Shown piece after piece: positions 1-9,362 of a DNA stretch of 64,000 nt. A program made the translations under genes and the position numbers. The notes under the pieces are model-generated. The model did no database searches and was not told the DNA's origin. It worked only from the letters and a program-made list of their open reading frames with translations. The stretch's first letter is position 1. Each line of letters opens with the position of its first letter. Location of the stretch: assembly GCF_012224145.1 (NCBI RefSeq), contig NZ_CP041030.1, forward strand, positions 1,860,001-1,924,000, written 5' to 3'. The DNA is from Francisella sp. LA112445 (GTDB lineage: Bacteria > Pseudomonadota > Gammaproteobacteria > Francisellales > Francisellaceae).

Positions 1-2602
1 CAAGTTTTGCTAAACCTGACTCACTTACGTTAGGAATATCTGCAGTTATCTCTTCAGGACCAAGCTTAGTATCACGAGCTACACAAGTAAACTCTTCAAT
101 ATGTATACTTGTATACTTATCATCTTTCACTATTCTTTCAGATAGTAAAATTGAATCCTCAAAGTTATAACCATTCCATGGCATGAAAGCAACCATAAGG
201 TTATGACCTAGAGATAGCTCACCGAAATCAGTAGCAAAACCATCTGCTAAAATATCACCAGCTTCAACCTTATCACCAACGTTAACTATTGGACGTTGGT
301 TAATACAAGTATTTTTATTTGAACGCTTGAATTTAGTTAGGCTATAGATATCAACTAGCTTATTGTCTTTAGACTTATCAGTATCTACCTTAACTACGAT
401 TCTATTTGAATCTACTTCCGCAATTTCACCAGCATTTCTAGCTATGATACAGTTACCTGAATCTCTAGCAACAATCTTCTCCATACCAGTACCAACTAAA
501 GGCTTATCTGCTTTAAGAGTTGGTACAGCTTGACGTTGCATGTTCGCACCCATCAATACCCTGTTAGCATCATCGTGCTCTAGGAAAGGTATTAGTGCCG
601 CTGCTGCTGAAACCATCTGTTTAGCAGAAACATCCATATATTGAACTCTGCTAGATTCTGTAAATATTGCTTCACCACCTGAACGACACTGAATAAGATC
701 TTCAACAAAGTGATTATCTTTATCAAGTTCTGTAGAAGCTTGTGCAATTACATAGTTATCTTCATCGATAGCTGATAAGTATTCGATCTCATCAGTAACT
801 CTACCATCAACAACTTTTCTATATGGGGCTTCTAAGAAACCAAAGTCATTTACTCTAGAGTAACTAGCTAATGAGTTGATAAGACCAATGTTTGGACCCT
901 CTGGAGTCTCAATTGGACATAATCTACCATAGTGAGTTGCGTGAACGTCACGAACCTCAAAACCAGCTCTATCACGTGATAAACCACCTGGACCTAATGC
1001 AGAAATTCTACGCTTGTGCGTAACTTCTGATAATGGGTTATCCTGATCCATAAACTGTGATAACGCACCAGATGTAAAGAACTCTTTAATCGCAGCTGTA
1101 ATCGGCTTAGAGTTTACGATATCTTTAGGCATAAGCTTATCTTTATGTACTAAAGACATACTTTCACGGATACCTTTTTCTACACGGTAAAGACCTATTC
1201 TAAATTGGTTTTCAACCATCTCACCAACAGAACGCACACGTCTATTACCTAAGTGATCGATATCATCAACCTTGCCTTTACCATCACGAATATTAATTAG
1301 CTCTTCTAATACGCCAACGATATCACTATTTTCTAGAGTATAAATATCTTTAGAAACTTTATCTGAACCTAATCTAGCATTTAGCTTCATTCTACCGATA
1401 TCAGATAAGCTATACCTGCTTTCGATAAAGAATAAGCCTTCAAATAATGCTTTAACTGATGCAGCTGCTGGAGGATCACCAGGTCTTAGTACTTTATAAA
1501 TTTCAACTAAAGCTTCATCAGTATTTTTTGTTAGATCATACTTTAGAGTATCAGAAATATATCTACCTTTTTCAGTAGTTATGAAATCGATAACTTCTAG
1601 CTCAAGCATGCCCACACCAACGCATGCTTCTAATAAGCTCTCTGTAACATCATCATTTGCATATGCTATAACTTCACCAGTAGCCTCATTAACGATATCT
1701 TTCGCTACTCTAAGAGTACTTACTAAGTCAAAATCTATAGCAACAGAGTCGATGCCTGAATCTTTAATTTTCTTAACATCTCTAGATGTTAATTTCTTGT
1801 TTTTCTTAACTATTGTTTTGCCTTGATCATCCACAATGTCAAACTTAAGTAGTTCACCTTTCATACTAGGTAAATCATCTAACTTAAGGGCAAAACCTTT
1901 ACTATCAAAAGTAATAGTTTTACTATCTGAGAAATTTTCTAATATCTCTTCTTGAGTATATCCAAGAGCTTTTAAAATTACTGTAGCACAGAATTTTCTT
2001 TTTCTATCAATTCTAGCCCATACGATGCCTTTTGCATCAAACTCAAAGTCAAGCCAAGATCCTCTATACGGAATAATACGTGCTGAAAATGCACCTTCTT
2101 CTGAATCATCTTTACTAAAAAAGACGCCAGGTGATCTATGTAACTGTGACACCACAACTCTTTCAGTACCATTGATAATAAATGTACCGTTTGTTGTCAT
2201 TAATGGAATGTCACCCATGTACACATACTCTTCTCTAATATCTTCTACTATTTTTTCATTTGGAAGAGCTTCTTTATTATATACAACTAACCTTAATTTA
2301 ACATTTAACGGAGCATCGTAAGTTGCACCACGCACTTGACACTCAGTTTCATCGAAACTAGGCTCACCTATTTGGTAATCAACATAATGAAGTTCATATT
2401 GACCATTTTTACTTTCTACTGGAAAAGATTGCTTTAGCACTAATTCAAGACCAGAGTGAAGTCTACCTTTAGCTTCATCAGCATTTAAGAACTTTTTATA
2501 AGACTCTGTTTGAATCGAAAGTAAATATGGTACATCTAAGATATGAGGAAGAACCCCAAACTCTTTACGAATTCTTTTTTTCTCAGCGTATGAGTAAGAC
2601 AT
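1..2602 (-). CDS. rpoB: RNA polymerase beta subunit, N-terminal part (runs off left edge)
   Basis: This is the catalytic beta subunit of RNA polymerase. The start codon is at 2602-2600, and the protein begins [19 protein letters not shown]. About 867 codons are present, roughly the first two thirds of the usual 1340-1360 residues; the rest lies beyond position 1. Translation of the minus strand gives the rifampicin-pocket segment (around nt 960-1100) as [13 protein letters not shown] followed by [18 protein letters not shown]. This looks like the wild-type, rifampicin-sensitive form, with no common resistance substitution. The gene follows rplL as in most proteobacteria, and rpoC is expected beyond the left edge. 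The reading frame is open wherever I translated it. Identity is certain. Confidence 0.98.
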   Translation of the reverse strand, partial: MSYSYAEKKRIRKEFGVLPHILDVPYLLSIQTESYKKFLNADEAKGRLHSGLELVLKQSFPVESKNGQYELHYVDYQIGEPSFDETECQVRGATYDAPLNVKLRLVVYNKEALPNEKIVEDIREEYVYMGDIPLMTTNGTFIINGTERVVVSQLHRSPGVFFSKDDSEEGAFSARIIPYRGSWLDFEFDAKGIVWARIDRKRKFCATVILKALGYTQEEILENFSDSKTITFDSKGFALKLDDLPSMKGELLKFDIVDDQGKTIVKKNKKLTSRDVKKIKDSGIDSVAIDFDLVSTLRVAKDIVNEATGEVIAYANDDVTESLLEACVGVGMLELEVIDFITTEKGRYISDTLKYDLTKNTDEALVEIYKVLRPGDPPAAASVKALFEGLFFIESRYSLSDIGRMKLNARLGSDKVSKDIYTLENSDIVGVLEELINIRDGKGKVDDIDHLGNRRVRSVGEMVENQFRIGLYRVEKGIRESMSLVHKDKLMPKDIVNSKPITAAIKEFFTSGALSQFMDQDNPLSEVTHKRRISALGPGGLSRDRAGFEVRDVHATHYGRLCPIETPEGPNIGLINSLASYSRVNDFGFLEAPYRKVVDGRVTDEIEYLSAIDEDNYVIAQASTELDKDNHFVEDLIQCRSGGEAIFTESSRVQYMDVSAKQMVSAAAALIPFLEHDDANRVLMGANMQRQAVPTLKADKPLVGTGMEKIVARDSGNCIIARNAGEIAEVDSNRIVVKVDTDKSKDNKLVDIYSLTKFKRSNKNTCINQRPIVNVGDKVEAGDILADGFATDFGELSLGHNLMVAFMPWNGYNFEDSILLSERIVKDDKYTSIHIEEFTCVARDTKLGPEEITADIPNVSESGLAKL

Positions 2603-2691
2603 CAAAAACATCCCTAAGATTTTGTTTACACAAAATAAAAAGCAAATATGAGTATATTTGCGCCAATATCTATGTATCTTTCAATACTAGA

Positions 2692-2723
2692 AAGACTAGG
2701 GGCCAAAATTGACCACTAGTCTT
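2692..2723 (-). promoter_or_regulatory. mRNA hairpin in the rplL-rpoB gap (attenuator or RNase III site)
   Basis: On the minus strand, AAGACTAG and CTAGTCTT form perfect 8-bp arms. The inner part extends the stem (GGTC with GGCC, using G-U pairs) around an AATTTT loop. No run of T follows, so it is not a classical terminator. In E. coli the same gap holds a partial attenuator and an RNase III processing site that set the L7/L12 to beta ratio; a similar role here is inferred from position and structure. Confidence 0.6.
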
Positions 2724-2727
2724 AAGT

Positions 2728-2749
2728 TTCTAAAAATTATTTTTTAGAA
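2728..2749 (-). promoter_or_regulatory. AT-rich hairpin just after the rplL stop
   Basis: On the minus strand, TTCTAAAAA and TTTTTAGAA are perfect 9-bp arms around a 4-base loop, six bases past the rplL stop codon. It could protect the rplL 3' end or act with the stronger hairpin at 2692-2723. It is AT-only apart from one pair, so thermodynamically weak. Confidence 0.4.
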
Positions 2750-2754
2750 TTTTA

Positions 2755-3132
2755 TTATTTAAGCTCAACTTTAGCGCCAGCTTCTTCAAGTTGTTTTTTA
2801 AGCTCTTCAGCTTCTTCTTTAGCAGCAGCTTCTTTAACTGTGAAAGGTGTACCTTCTACAGCAGCTTTAGCTTCTTTAAGACCTAGACCAGTAGCAGCTC
2901 TTACCGCTTTAATAGCAGCGATTTTGTTTGAACCAGCATCAACTAAAACAACGTCAAAATCAGTCTTCTCTTCAGCAGCAGCAGCTTCGCCACCAACAGC
3001 TGGACCTGCAACAGCAACAGCAGCAGCAGCAGAAACACCAAATTTTTCTTCCATCATTTTAACTAGATCACATACATCCATTACGCTCATATCAGCAACA
3101 GCATTTAGGATATCTTCTTTTGTTATAGACAT
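2755..3132 (-). CDS. rplL: 50S ribosomal protein L7/L12
   Basis: This protein forms the flexible ribosomal stalk that recruits and activates translational GTPases such as EF-Tu and EF-G. The 125-residue product matches the family length. An N-terminal dimerisation domain (about 1-35) is followed by an Ala/Gly hinge (about 36-55) and a globular C-terminal domain. That domain contains the conserved [20 protein letters not shown] stretch which contacts the GTPases. It lies 63 nt after rplJ and is expected to be cotranscribed with it, since several L7/L12 dimers bind one L10. Alanine-rich codons (GCA runs) explain the repetitive look of nt 2940-3040. Confidence 0.98.
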   Translation of the reverse strand: MSITKEDILNAVADMSVMDVCDLVKMMEEKFGVSAAAAVAVAGPAVGGEAAAAEEKTDFDVVLVDAGSNKIAAIKAVRAATGLGLKEAKAAVEGTPFTVKEAAAKEEAEELKKQLEEAGAKVELK

Positions 3133-3195
3133 TTTATAACTCCTATTTATTTAACAATTAATTCTTTTTTTCAGCTTTCTAAAAAGCCAGTGCAA

Positions 3196-3714
3196 TTATT
3201 TACTATCTCCAACAGCAGCAAATACTCGTACAGCTTGAGAAGGAATCTCATTAAGAGTACGAACAAACTTAGTAACTGGTGCTTGCATAACACTAAGTAA
3301 TGTAGCAAGTGCCTCTTCCCTACTAGGAAGCTTAGCAAAGTCATCTAACTTTTCAGGACCAAACAGTTCACCAGACATAGCTAAATTTTTAACTTCAAAG
3401 ACACTATGATCTTTTTGGAAGTTTTTAAATAGCTTAGCTGCCGCACCTGGCTCATCCTTAGAAAGAGCAAGAACAAGAGGACCTTTAAGAGCATCACCAA
3501 GACACTCAAAATCAGTTCCTTTAATTGCTAAACGTGCTAAGTTGTTACGAACAACTCTTAAATAAACTCCAGACTCACGCGCTTGCTTTCTTAATGAAGT
3601 CATTTCATTAACAGTCAAACCACGGTAATCTGCAACTGCTGCAGACAATGCTGTAGAGACATTTTCAGCAACTTCAGCGACAATTGCTTTTTTGTCTTCT
3701 ATTCTAAGTGCCAT
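3196..3714 (-). CDS. rplJ: 50S ribosomal protein L10
   Basis: L10 anchors the L7/L12 stalk on 23S rRNA and, bound to L7/L12, represses its own operon in E. coli. The 172-residue product has the family N-terminus (MALRIEDKKAIVAEVAE) and the YLRVVRNNLARLAIKGT block in the rRNA-binding half. The C-terminal helix that carries L7/L12 dimers follows. A GGAGT ribosome site lies just ahead of the ATG. The 171-nt gap upstream holds a strong hairpin (3794-3833) that is a good candidate for the L10 autoregulatory leader. Confidence 0.98.
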   Translation of the reverse strand: MALRIEDKKAIVAEVAENVSTALSAAVADYRGLTVNEMTSLRKQARESGVYLRVVRNNLARLAIKGTDFECLGDALKGPLVLALSKDEPGAAAKLFKNFQKDHSVFEVKNLAMSGELFGPEKLDDFAKLPSREEALATLLSVMQAPVTKFVRTLNEIPSQAVRVFAAVGDSK

Positions 3715-3793
3715 ATCGACTCCTTATTTTATTGTCTACACTTTATTTAATTAACACGATATTTAGACCAAAAAAGGTTGTCAACATCGTCTG

Positions 3794-3833
3794 CGTAGGA
3801 TAACTATTAAGCTAGGCGAGCCTAGCTCCTACG
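3794..3833 (-). promoter_or_regulatory. Candidate L10 autoregulatory leader of rplJL
   Basis: In the rplA-rplJ gap the minus strand folds as two stacked stems. The outer arms are CGTAGG and CCTACG and the inner arms are AGCTAGG and CCTAGCT around a 4-base loop, with an asymmetric internal loop of about 11 bases on the 3' side. Stem-asymmetric loop-stem is the general shape of the L10 leader kink-turn region. Position (about 80 nt before rplJ) and fold support the call. I have not matched it to the family model. Confidence 0.6.
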
Positions 3834-3885
3834 GTCTTTGATCGTTGTACTTTCATACAACCCAAAGAAATTGCAAGGTATTATT

Positions 3886-4581
3886 CTATATGTTTAAATC
3901 TGAAAAGTCAACACCAATTCCTGGACCCATAGTACTAGATACAGAAACTTTTTTCAGATATACACCTTTTGATACCGAAGGCTTAGCTTTTTTAAGATCA
4001 GTTAATAACTGCTCTAAGTTTTGCTTTAACGCATTTGTATCAAAATTAACCTTACCAATAGTAGTATGTATAATACCAGCCTTATCAACTCTATATCTAA
4101 CTTGACCTGCTTTAGCATCAGCTACAGCTTTAGCAACGTCCATAGTTACAGTACCAACTTTAGGGTTCGGCATAAGACCTTTAGGACCTAAGATCTGACC
4201 TAACTGACCAACAACTCTCATAGAATCAGGAGATGCGATCACAACATCAAAATCCATATTACCTTTTTTAACTTCATCAGCTAGATCTTCCATACCCACG
4301 ATATCAGCACCTGCTTCTTTAGCAGCATCTGCAGCAGGACCTTTAGCAAAAACTGCAACTCTTACAGTTTTACCAGTACCATTAGGAAGAACTGAAGCTC
4401 CTCTTACAACTTGGTCAGATTTACGTGGATCCACACCAAGAGCAACTGAAACATCTACTGATTCAACAAACTTAACTGAAGACACTTCTTTTAGAAGTTC
4501 GAAAGCTTCAGTTACAGGATATTTCTTTTCTGCATCTATTTTAGTTGCAATATTTTTCATTCTTTTTGAAATTTTAGCCAT
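3886..4581 (-). CDS. rplA: 50S ribosomal protein L1
   Basis: L1 forms the mobile L1 stalk that helps release deacylated tRNA from the E site, and it commonly represses the rplK-rplA mRNA. The 231 residues match the family length. Landmarks are [11 protein letters not shown] at the start, the [15 protein letters not shown] segment and the [15 protein letters not shown] signature. Its ATG shares one base with the rplK stop (TAATG), so translation of the two is probably coupled. Identity is certain. Confidence 0.98.
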   Translation of the reverse strand: MAKISKRMKNIATKIDAEKKYPVTEAFELLKEVSSVKFVESVDVSVALGVDPRKSDQVVRGASVLPNGTGKTVRVAVFAKGPAADAAKEAGADIVGMEDLADEVKKGNMDFDVVIASPDSMRVVGQLGQILGPKGLMPNPKVGTVTMDVAKAVADAKAGQVRYRVDKAGIIHTTIGKVNFDTNALKQNLEQLLTDLKKAKPSVSKGVYLKKVSVSSTMGPGIGVDFSDLNI

Positions 4582-5018
4582 TACTCAACCCCTTCTACTT
4601 TTACGCCCATACTACGAGCAGAACCAGCGATAATTCTTACAGCAGCATCCATATCAGCAGCTGTTAAGTCAGGATCTTTTACTTTAGCGATTTCTTCTAA
4701 TTGCTCACGAGTAATAGTTCCAACAAAATCTTTTGATGGGTTTGATGAACCTGATTTAACGTTGACAGCTTTCTTAATTAAATAAGAAGCCGGTGGCGTT
4801 TTCATTTCAAAAGTAAAGCTACGATCACTATATACAGATATTTCAACAGGAATTGGCATACCTGGTTCCATACCTTGTGTCTTAGCATTAAACTCTTTAC
4901 AGAAACCCATAATGTTAACACCGTGCTGACCTAGTGCAGGACCAATCGGTGGACTCGGGTTTGCTTTTCCAGCTGCTACTTGCAACTTAATAATAGCTTC
5001 TATTTTCTTCTTAGCCAT
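4581..5018 (-). CDS. rplK: 50S ribosomal protein L11
   Basis: L11 forms the GTPase-associated centre with 23S rRNA and is needed for RelA activation. The 145-residue product has [20 protein letters not shown] in its N-terminal domain and [18 protein letters not shown] further on. I place the start at the ATG at 5018 (MAKKKIEAI), not at an in-frame TTG four codons upstream. That TTG overlaps the GGAG ribosome site, and the ATG start gives the normal family length. The end overlaps rplA by one base. Confidence 0.97.
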   Translation of the reverse strand: MAKKKIEAIIKLQVAAGKANPSPPIGPALGQHGVNIMGFCKEFNAKTQGMEPGMPIPVEISVYSDRSFTFEMKTPPASYLIKKAVNVKSGSSNPSKDFVGTITREQLEEIAKVKDPDLTAADMDAAVRIIAGSARSMGVKVEGVE

Positions 5019-5045
5019 TTTTTTCTCCAAATTAGGTTAATAACA

Positions 5046-5074
5046 CTTATCTAAAATAAGCTCCCTACTATCTC
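5046..5074 (-). promoter_or_regulatory. Candidate L1-binding leader element ahead of rplK
   Basis: The minus strand reads GAGATAGTAGGGAG, followed at once by a hairpin with CTTAT and ATAAG arms around a TTTAG loop, about 30 nt before the rplK start. In many bacteria L1 binds a GGGAG-containing internal loop in this leader and represses rplKA. The resemblance is judged by eye and the assignment is tentative. Confidence 0.35.
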
Positions 5075-5084
5075 AAGATAATTC

Positions 5085-5618
5085 TTAAGATTCTTTTTCA
5101 ACTTGTGAAAACTCAAGTTCAACAGGCGTAGATCTACCAAAAATAGATACTGCAACTCTTAATCTTGATTTCTCATAGTTAACTTCTTCTACCACACCAG
5201 TAAAGTCATTAAACGGTCCTTCAAGAACCCTAACAACCTCACCAACTTGGTAAGATTTTCTTAATCTAGGCTCAACAGCAGCTTCACCACTTTCCATAAA
5301 CCCTAAAATCCTCTCAACTTCAGGCTTACTTAATGGAATCGGCTTACCTCTTGAACCAACTACCGTTAATACTCTAGGAACTGCCTTAATAACATCCCAA
5401 GCTTCAGTAGTTAAATTTGCTTCGATCAAAACATATCCAGGAAAGTACTTTCTCTCACTCTTGCGTTTTTGACCACCTTTCATTTCAACAACATTTTCAG
5501 TAGGAACTAGAATCCTACCAAAACTTTTTTGTAGACCCGCTATCTCAATATTCTCTTCAAGCTGAGTCTTCACTCTTTTTTCATAACCAGAGTGCACTTG
5601 CACAACATACCAAAGCAT
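5085..5618 (-). CDS. nusG: Transcription termination/antitermination factor NusG
   Basis: NusG binds the RNA polymerase clamp, suppresses pausing, and links polymerase to Rho or to ribosomal protein S10. The 177-residue protein has the usual N-terminal NGN domain (MLWYVVQVHSGYEKRV and the RKYFPGYVLIEANL strand). The C-terminal KOW domain starts near VGEVVRVLEGPFNDFTGVV. It follows secE by 16 nt in the classic secE-nusG arrangement and precedes rplK. Confidence 0.97.
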   Translation of the reverse strand: MLWYVVQVHSGYEKRVKTQLEENIEIAGLQKSFGRILVPTENVVEMKGGQKRKSERKYFPGYVLIEANLTTEAWDVIKAVPRVLTVVGSRGKPIPLSKPEVERILGFMESGEAAVEPRLRKSYQVGEVVRVLEGPFNDFTGVVEEVNYEKSRLRVAVSIFGRSTPVELEFSQVEKES

Positions 5619-5634
5619 ACTTATACCTTATTTA

Positions 5635-6066
5635 TTAACCTAGAAAATATTGAATAAAAGTTTCAAATATAACACCAAACAAAGATATTATCAGTGCAAA
5701 AATAACAACAACAGCGATCACCATAGCTGTAATTGTCATAGTCTCTTTACGAGTTGGCCAAACAACCTTTGCTAATTCCAGCTTTGAAGCTTGGAAAAAA
5801 GCCCAAAAACGACGACCTTGATTTGTAAATCTTGCAACCACTAGAGCAAGCAAAACCACAACAACAACTAGCGACGTATTAAAAGTACTATATGTAGTTC
5901 CCAATACATCTGAGTACATAGTAGCTACAACACCTAAAACTATTATTGCCGCAGCAACAACCCATAGAAGCATGTTCTTAGACTTAGAGATCTTTACTAC
6001 TTCAGTAGCTTTAGTCGCCCCACTAACCCAAACCTTATTATTATTAAAATTTTGATTCTTTTTCAC
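5635..6066 (-). CDS. secE: Preprotein translocase subunit SecE
   Basis: SecE stabilises SecY in the inner-membrane protein-export channel. The 143-residue product has three hydrophobic segments (about 32-50, 63-80 and 112-136), as in enterobacterial SecE. The conserved cytoplasmic stretch ELAKVVWPTRKET precedes the last one. The start is a GTG at 6066 with AAAGGA eight bases upstream. It is the first gene after the tuf/tRNA-Trp terminator, so it probably opens the secE-nusG-rplKAJL-rpoB transcript. Confidence 0.95.
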   Translation of the reverse strand: MKKNQNFNNNKVWVSGATKATEVVKISKSKNMLLWVVAAAIIVLGVVATMYSDVLGTTYSTFNTSLVVVVVLLALVVARFTNQGRRFWAFFQASKLELAKVVWPTRKETMTITAMVIAVVVIFALIISLFGVIFETFIQYFLG

Positions 6067-6124
6067 AAAAATAATCCTTTAAAAAGAGTAATTTAAACAT
6101 AGGGAATTTATAAACGTAGGCTAT

Positions 6125-6153
6125 AAAATAACACACGGAGAATATAATATCAA
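6125..6153 (-). promoter_or_regulatory. Possible promoter for secE-nusG-rpl-rpoB
   Basis: On the minus strand TTGATA and TATTTT are separated by 17 bases, immediately downstream of the intrinsic terminator at 6159-6192 and about 60 nt before secE. The -35 is good and the -10 only fair. A promoter is expected here because the terminator would otherwise isolate secE. Confidence 0.4.
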
Positions 6154-6158
6154 GAAAT

Positions 6159-6192
6159 AAAAAAGGCGATGTTGCAAAATTACAACACCGCC
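6159..6192 (-). terminator. Intrinsic terminator after tRNA-Trp
   Basis: On the minus strand, arms GGCGGTGTTG and CAACATCGCC (one G-U pair) enclose an 8-base loop and are followed by a run of six T. It lies 11 nt past the tRNA-Trp CCA end and should end the tRNA-tuf transcript. It is the clearest rho-independent terminator in the window. Confidence 0.9.
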
Positions 6193-6203
6193 TTAATTAT
6201 GTG

Positions 6204-6279
6204 TGGCAGGCCAGGAGGGACTCGAACCCCCAACTTGCGGTTTTGGAGACCGCTGCTCTACCAATTGAACTACTGACCT
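6204..6279 (-). tRNA. tRNA-Trp (anticodon CCA)
   Basis: The sequence is 76 nt with an encoded CCA end. The acceptor arms AGGTCAG and CTGGCCT pair with one wobble. The anticodon loop CTCCAAA gives anticodon CCA, and the T loop reads GTTCGAGTC. It lies just after tuf, as in many proteobacteria. Confidence 0.96.
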
Positions 6280-6296
6280 AAATTTAAAACTATCTA

Positions 6297-7481
6297 TTAC
6301 TCGATAATTTTAGCAACAACACCAGCACCTACAGTTCTACCACCTTCACGGATAGCGAAACGTAGACCTTCATCCATAGCGATTGGGTTGATTAGAGTGA
6401 TAGTCATCTTAACGTTATCACCTGGCATTACCATCTCAACACCTTCTGGAAGCTCAACAGCACCAGTAATATCTGTAGTACGGAAGTAGAATTGAGGTCT
6501 ATATCCTTTGAAGAATGGAGTATGTCTACCACCTTCTTCTTTTGAAAGAACATATACTTCAGCTTCAAACTTAGTATGCGGCTTAATTGAACCTGGCTTA
6601 CATAATACTTGACCACGCTCAACATCATCTCTCTTAAGACCACGAACTAGGATACCAACGTTATCACCAGCTTCCCCTCTATCAAGAAGCTTACGGAACA
6701 TCTCAACACCAGTTACAGTAGTTTTTTGAGTTGGACGAATACCAACAACTTCAACTTCGTCACCTACGTTGATTACACCACGCTCAACACGGCCAGTTAC
6801 AACAGTACCACGACCTGAGATTGAGAATACATCTTCAATTGGAAGAATGAATGGTTTGTCAGTGTCACGCTCAGGAGCTGGGATGTAGTCATCCATAGCT
6901 TGAACTAACTCAACAATTTTCTCAACATATTGCTCTTCACCTTCTAAGGCTTTAAGAGCAGAACCCATAACGATTGGAGTATCATCACCAGGGAACTCGT
7001 ATTGATCAAGAAGCTCACGAACTTCCATTTCAACTAACTCTAATAACTCTTCGTCATCAACCATATCACACTTGTTTAAGAAAACAACGATATATGGTAC
7101 ACCAACCTGACGAGAAAGTAGGATATGCTCACGAGTTTGTGGCATAGGACCATCAGCAGCAGAACATACTAAGATAGCACCATCCATTTGAGCAGCACCA
7201 GTAATCATGTTTTTAACGTAGTCCGCGTGTCCTGGACAGTCAACGTGAGCATAGTGTCTGTTTGGAGACTCATACTCTACATGTGAAGTATTAATAGTAA
7301 TACCACGTGCTTTTTCTTCAGGTGCGTTATCGATCTCATCAAAGTTTCTTGCTTGAGAACCGTTTTTCTCAGCCATAACTTTAGTGATAGCAGCAGTAAG
7401 AGTAGTTTTACCGTGGTCAACGTGACCAATAGTACCTACGTTTACGTGCGGCTTCGAACGTTCAAATTTTTCTTTAGCCAT
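6297..7481 (-). CDS. tuf: Elongation factor Tu
   Basis: EF-Tu is the GTPase that delivers aminoacyl-tRNA to the ribosomal A site. The 394-residue product carries the P-loop GHVDHGKTT (about 19-27), the switch [22 protein letters not shown], and [20 protein letters not shown] for guanine recognition. Domains 2 and 3 follow in order. It sits between tRNA-Thr and tRNA-Trp, matching the E. coli tRNA-tufB locus. No second tuf copy is present in this window. Confidence 0.99.
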   Translation of the reverse strand: MAKEKFERSKPHVNVGTIGHVDHGKTTLTAAITKVMAEKNGSQARNFDEIDNAPEEKARGITINTSHVEYESPNRHYAHVDCPGHADYVKNMITGAAQMDGAILVCSAADGPMPQTREHILLSRQVGVPYIVVFLNKCDMVDDEELLELVEMEVRELLDQYEFPGDDTPIVMGSALKALEGEEQYVEKIVELVQAMDDYIPAPERDTDKPFILPIEDVFSISGRGTVVTGRVERGVINVGDEVEVVGIRPTQKTTVTGVEMFRKLLDRGEAGDNVGILVRGLKRDDVERGQVLCKPGSIKPHTKFEAEVYVLSKEEGGRHTPFFKGYRPQFYFRTTDITGAVELPEGVEMVMPGDNVKMTITLINPIAMDEGLRFAIREGGRTVGAGVVAKIIE

Positions 7482-7524
7482 TTTTTAACTCCATTTTTTC
7501 AACAAAAAACAAAAACCACAAATA

Positions 7525-7600
<76 letters not shown>

Positions 7601-7637
7601 TTTTAAATTCACACATTATAAAAAAATTAGATTTAGG

Positions 7638-7711
7638 TGGAGCGGGTGATGGGAATCGAACCCACGCTATCGGCTTGGAAGGCCGAAGTTCTACCATTGA
7701 ACTACACCCGC
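7638..7711 (-). tRNA. tRNA-Gly (anticodon TCC)
   Basis: The sequence is 74 nt including CCA. The acceptor stem begins GCGGGTG. The anticodon stem TCGGC/GCCGA has loop CTTCCAA, giving TCC. It is the middle tRNA of the Tyr-Gly-Thr cluster. Confidence 0.96.
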
Positions 7712-7712
7712 A

Positions 7713-7797
7713 TGGTGGAGGGAGCAGGATTCGAACCTGCGAAGGCTGAGCCGTCAGATTTACAGTCTGATCCCTTTGGCCGCTCGGGAATCCCTCC
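7713..7797 (-). tRNA. tRNA-Tyr (anticodon GTA)
   Basis: The sequence is 85 nt, with the long variable arm of a class II tRNA. The acceptor arms are GGAGGGA and TCCCTCC. The anticodon stem TCAGA/TCTGA has loop CTGTAAA, giving GTA. It is the first gene of the tRNA-tuf transcript, one base away from tRNA-Gly. Confidence 0.96.
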
Positions 7798-7814
7798 CCT
7801 AAAACTTTTAGATA

Positions 7815-7843
7815 ACTATAAAGTTTATTTGAGCAAAAATCAA
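7815..7843 (-). promoter_or_regulatory. Promoter of the tRNA-Tyr/Gly/Thr-tuf-tRNA-Trp operon
   Basis: On the minus strand TTGATT and TATAGT are exactly 17 bases apart, with transcription expected to begin a few bases before tRNA-Tyr. Four of six -35 bases and five of six -10 bases match the sigma-70 consensus. The position directly ahead of a stable RNA operon supports the call. Confidence 0.75.
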
Positions 7844-7952
7844 GCATTTTCTTACTTAATTCTATATTTGTTTTTCGCAGAGAATATTTTTACAAAAAAC
7901 TAAGCATATCTTACTATGGGCACACATAAATGTAAAGCATAAACGATTTTTT

Positions 7953-9362
7953 TTATAGCACTACGCACAACTTTTGCGGCCTTGTTATAGCCACGTATAA
8001 AATTTGGTTTCTTTCAGCAATATTTTTATTCAATACAATATCTTTTAACAAGACAAAAACTTTTTTATATGTGGAGCCTTGAGACTTATGTACTGTTATC
8101 GCAAATCCATAATCTAAGTCTTTTCTAATCCAACAGTTTTTATCTCTCAAACTTCCATCTCTGTAACACTCTATATCTTTCATCAAAACATTGTCTCTAC
8201 GAAAACTATTATAGATACTCCATTTCCTGTCGCCTCTTGCTTGTGCCAACAAAGCATCATGAATCTCAGCATAATCATGTAGATTATCAGACTCTTGAAC
8301 ATCGACGATGAACATACTTTTTTCATCAAAGCCTCGAAATAGTCTCGATTTTTCTAATACTGTTACCTCATACCCATATATACCATTAGCATTCTTTAAT
8401 CTATCTGAGACATTAACTACTTTATAGTCAACACCATTATTAATCAGAAAAGCATCTCTTTGTTTAGCTTTAACAGCACGATACCCTGTTAAAACATCTC
8501 CTTTTTCAAGCTGTTTTGCGTTTTGGCCGAATACTAGCTCTCGAATAATCAAATTAGCTTGCATCACTGTCTTGTTACGCCAAGCGATTAGCTTTGCATA
8601 ATTTGGATCTGTTTTTGCATAACTTGAACTAAAAACACGCTTTAGCTCTTCTCTAAAGCTTTCATTAGTTGATTTAAATACAATTCCATCTCCTAAATCA
8701 TTTAATAGAGTTTGTCGCTCAACTAAAAACTCAGGAAGGTTTTCCTCTGCACCTCTTAGCTTTTGACTAAGCTCTGCTAAAGGGTTATCTTCAGATTGAC
8801 GCATTAGCATAGTAAGATTAGCTCTATTTTCTAAATCAAAAACAGGACTAGACTTATCTCCAACAGGAGGAATTTGCGCTTCATCACCCAAAAACAAGAC
8901 CTTTGATGAATTACGTAATTCTGTAGTAATAAGGTCAAGCAAATCTTTATTAATCATACTTGCCTCATCAATAACTATAAGATCGTAATACCCTATCGTA
9001 GCTTTTTTGATTTGACCAAATACAGGATCGTTAGGATTAAAATTCTCAAGATTAATATCAGGCTGTAACCCTAAAAGAGAATGTATAGTATAGCCATGGG
9101 AAACTGTAGCTTGAGATATAACAGCATTAGCCTTACGCGTTGGCGCTGAAACAACAGCCTTTTTAGGATATTCATCAAGAATTTTTTTAACAACCGTAGT
9201 TTTACCCGTCCCTGCAAACCCTGAAAGAAGAAAAAAATTATCACTACTTTTTAAAAACTTTTTGATCTGATTGACTGCTTCTAGCTGCTGATCATTAAGA
9301 AGTATTTTCTCGCCATTTGATAGATAAAGGCTATTATCTGTAGAGAAGAAGTTTTTTTGCAT
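7953..9362 (-). CDS. Superfamily 1 DNA helicase of the Dda/RecD2 type
   Basis: This is probably a 5'-3' ATP-dependent DNA helicase. The 469 residues carry SF1 motifs in order: Walker A GFAGTGKTT (48-56), motif II IDEASM (131-136), motif III LGDEAQIPPVGD, and near the C-terminus ITVHKSQGS and LYVAITRPQ. The size, and C-terminal motifs like those of phage T4 Dda (HKAQG and LYVGVTR), fit a compact Dda-like enzyme better than full RecD (about 600 aa with RecBC) or UvrD. Its ATG overlaps the stop of the MscS-like gene by one base (TAATG), so it is translationally coupled to a channel gene, which is an odd pairing. The cellular role is not evident. Confidence 0.8.
   Translation of the reverse strand: MQKNFFSTDNSLYLSNGEKILLNDQQLEAVNQIKKFLKSSDNFFLLSGFAGTGKTTVVKKILDEYPKKAVVSAPTRKANAVISQATVSHGYTIHSLLGLQPDINLENFNPNDPVFGQIKKATIGYYDLIVIDEASMINKDLLDLITTELRNSSKVLFLGDEAQIPPVGDKSSPVFDLENRANLTMLMRQSEDNPLAELSQKLRGAEENLPEFLVERQTLLNDLGDGIVFKSTNESFREELKRVFSSSYAKTDPNYAKLIAWRNKTVMQANLIIRELVFGQNAKQLEKGDVLTGYRAVKAKQRDAFLINNGVDYKVVNVSDRLKNANGIYGYEVTVLEKSRLFRGFDEKSMFIVDVQESDNLHDYAEIHDALLAQARGDRKWSIYNSFRRDNVLMKDIECYRDGSLRDKNCWIRKDLDYGFAITVHKSQGSTYKKVFVLLKDIVLNKNIAERNQILYVAITRPQKLCVVL

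Noticed and set aside
1581-2321. Plus-strand open frames opposite rpoB
   Set aside because: They lie antisense to a well-conserved gene, lack ribosome sites and encode low-similarity Ser/Thr-rich peptides.
2980-3035. GCA/GCT triplet runs resembling a microsatellite
   Set aside because: They encode the alanine hinge of L7/L12, which is conserved protein sequence, not an independent repeat.
2840-3139. Alanine-rich plus-strand frame opposite rplL
   Set aside because: It mirrors the GCA codon run of L7/L12 and is a shadow of that gene.
6428-6643. Alternative minus-strand frame inside tuf
   Set aside because: It is out of frame with EF-Tu, which covers the region completely.
7930-7952. Terminator after the Dda-like helicase
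   Set aside because: There is a T-run but no stable stem before it, so I do not call it.
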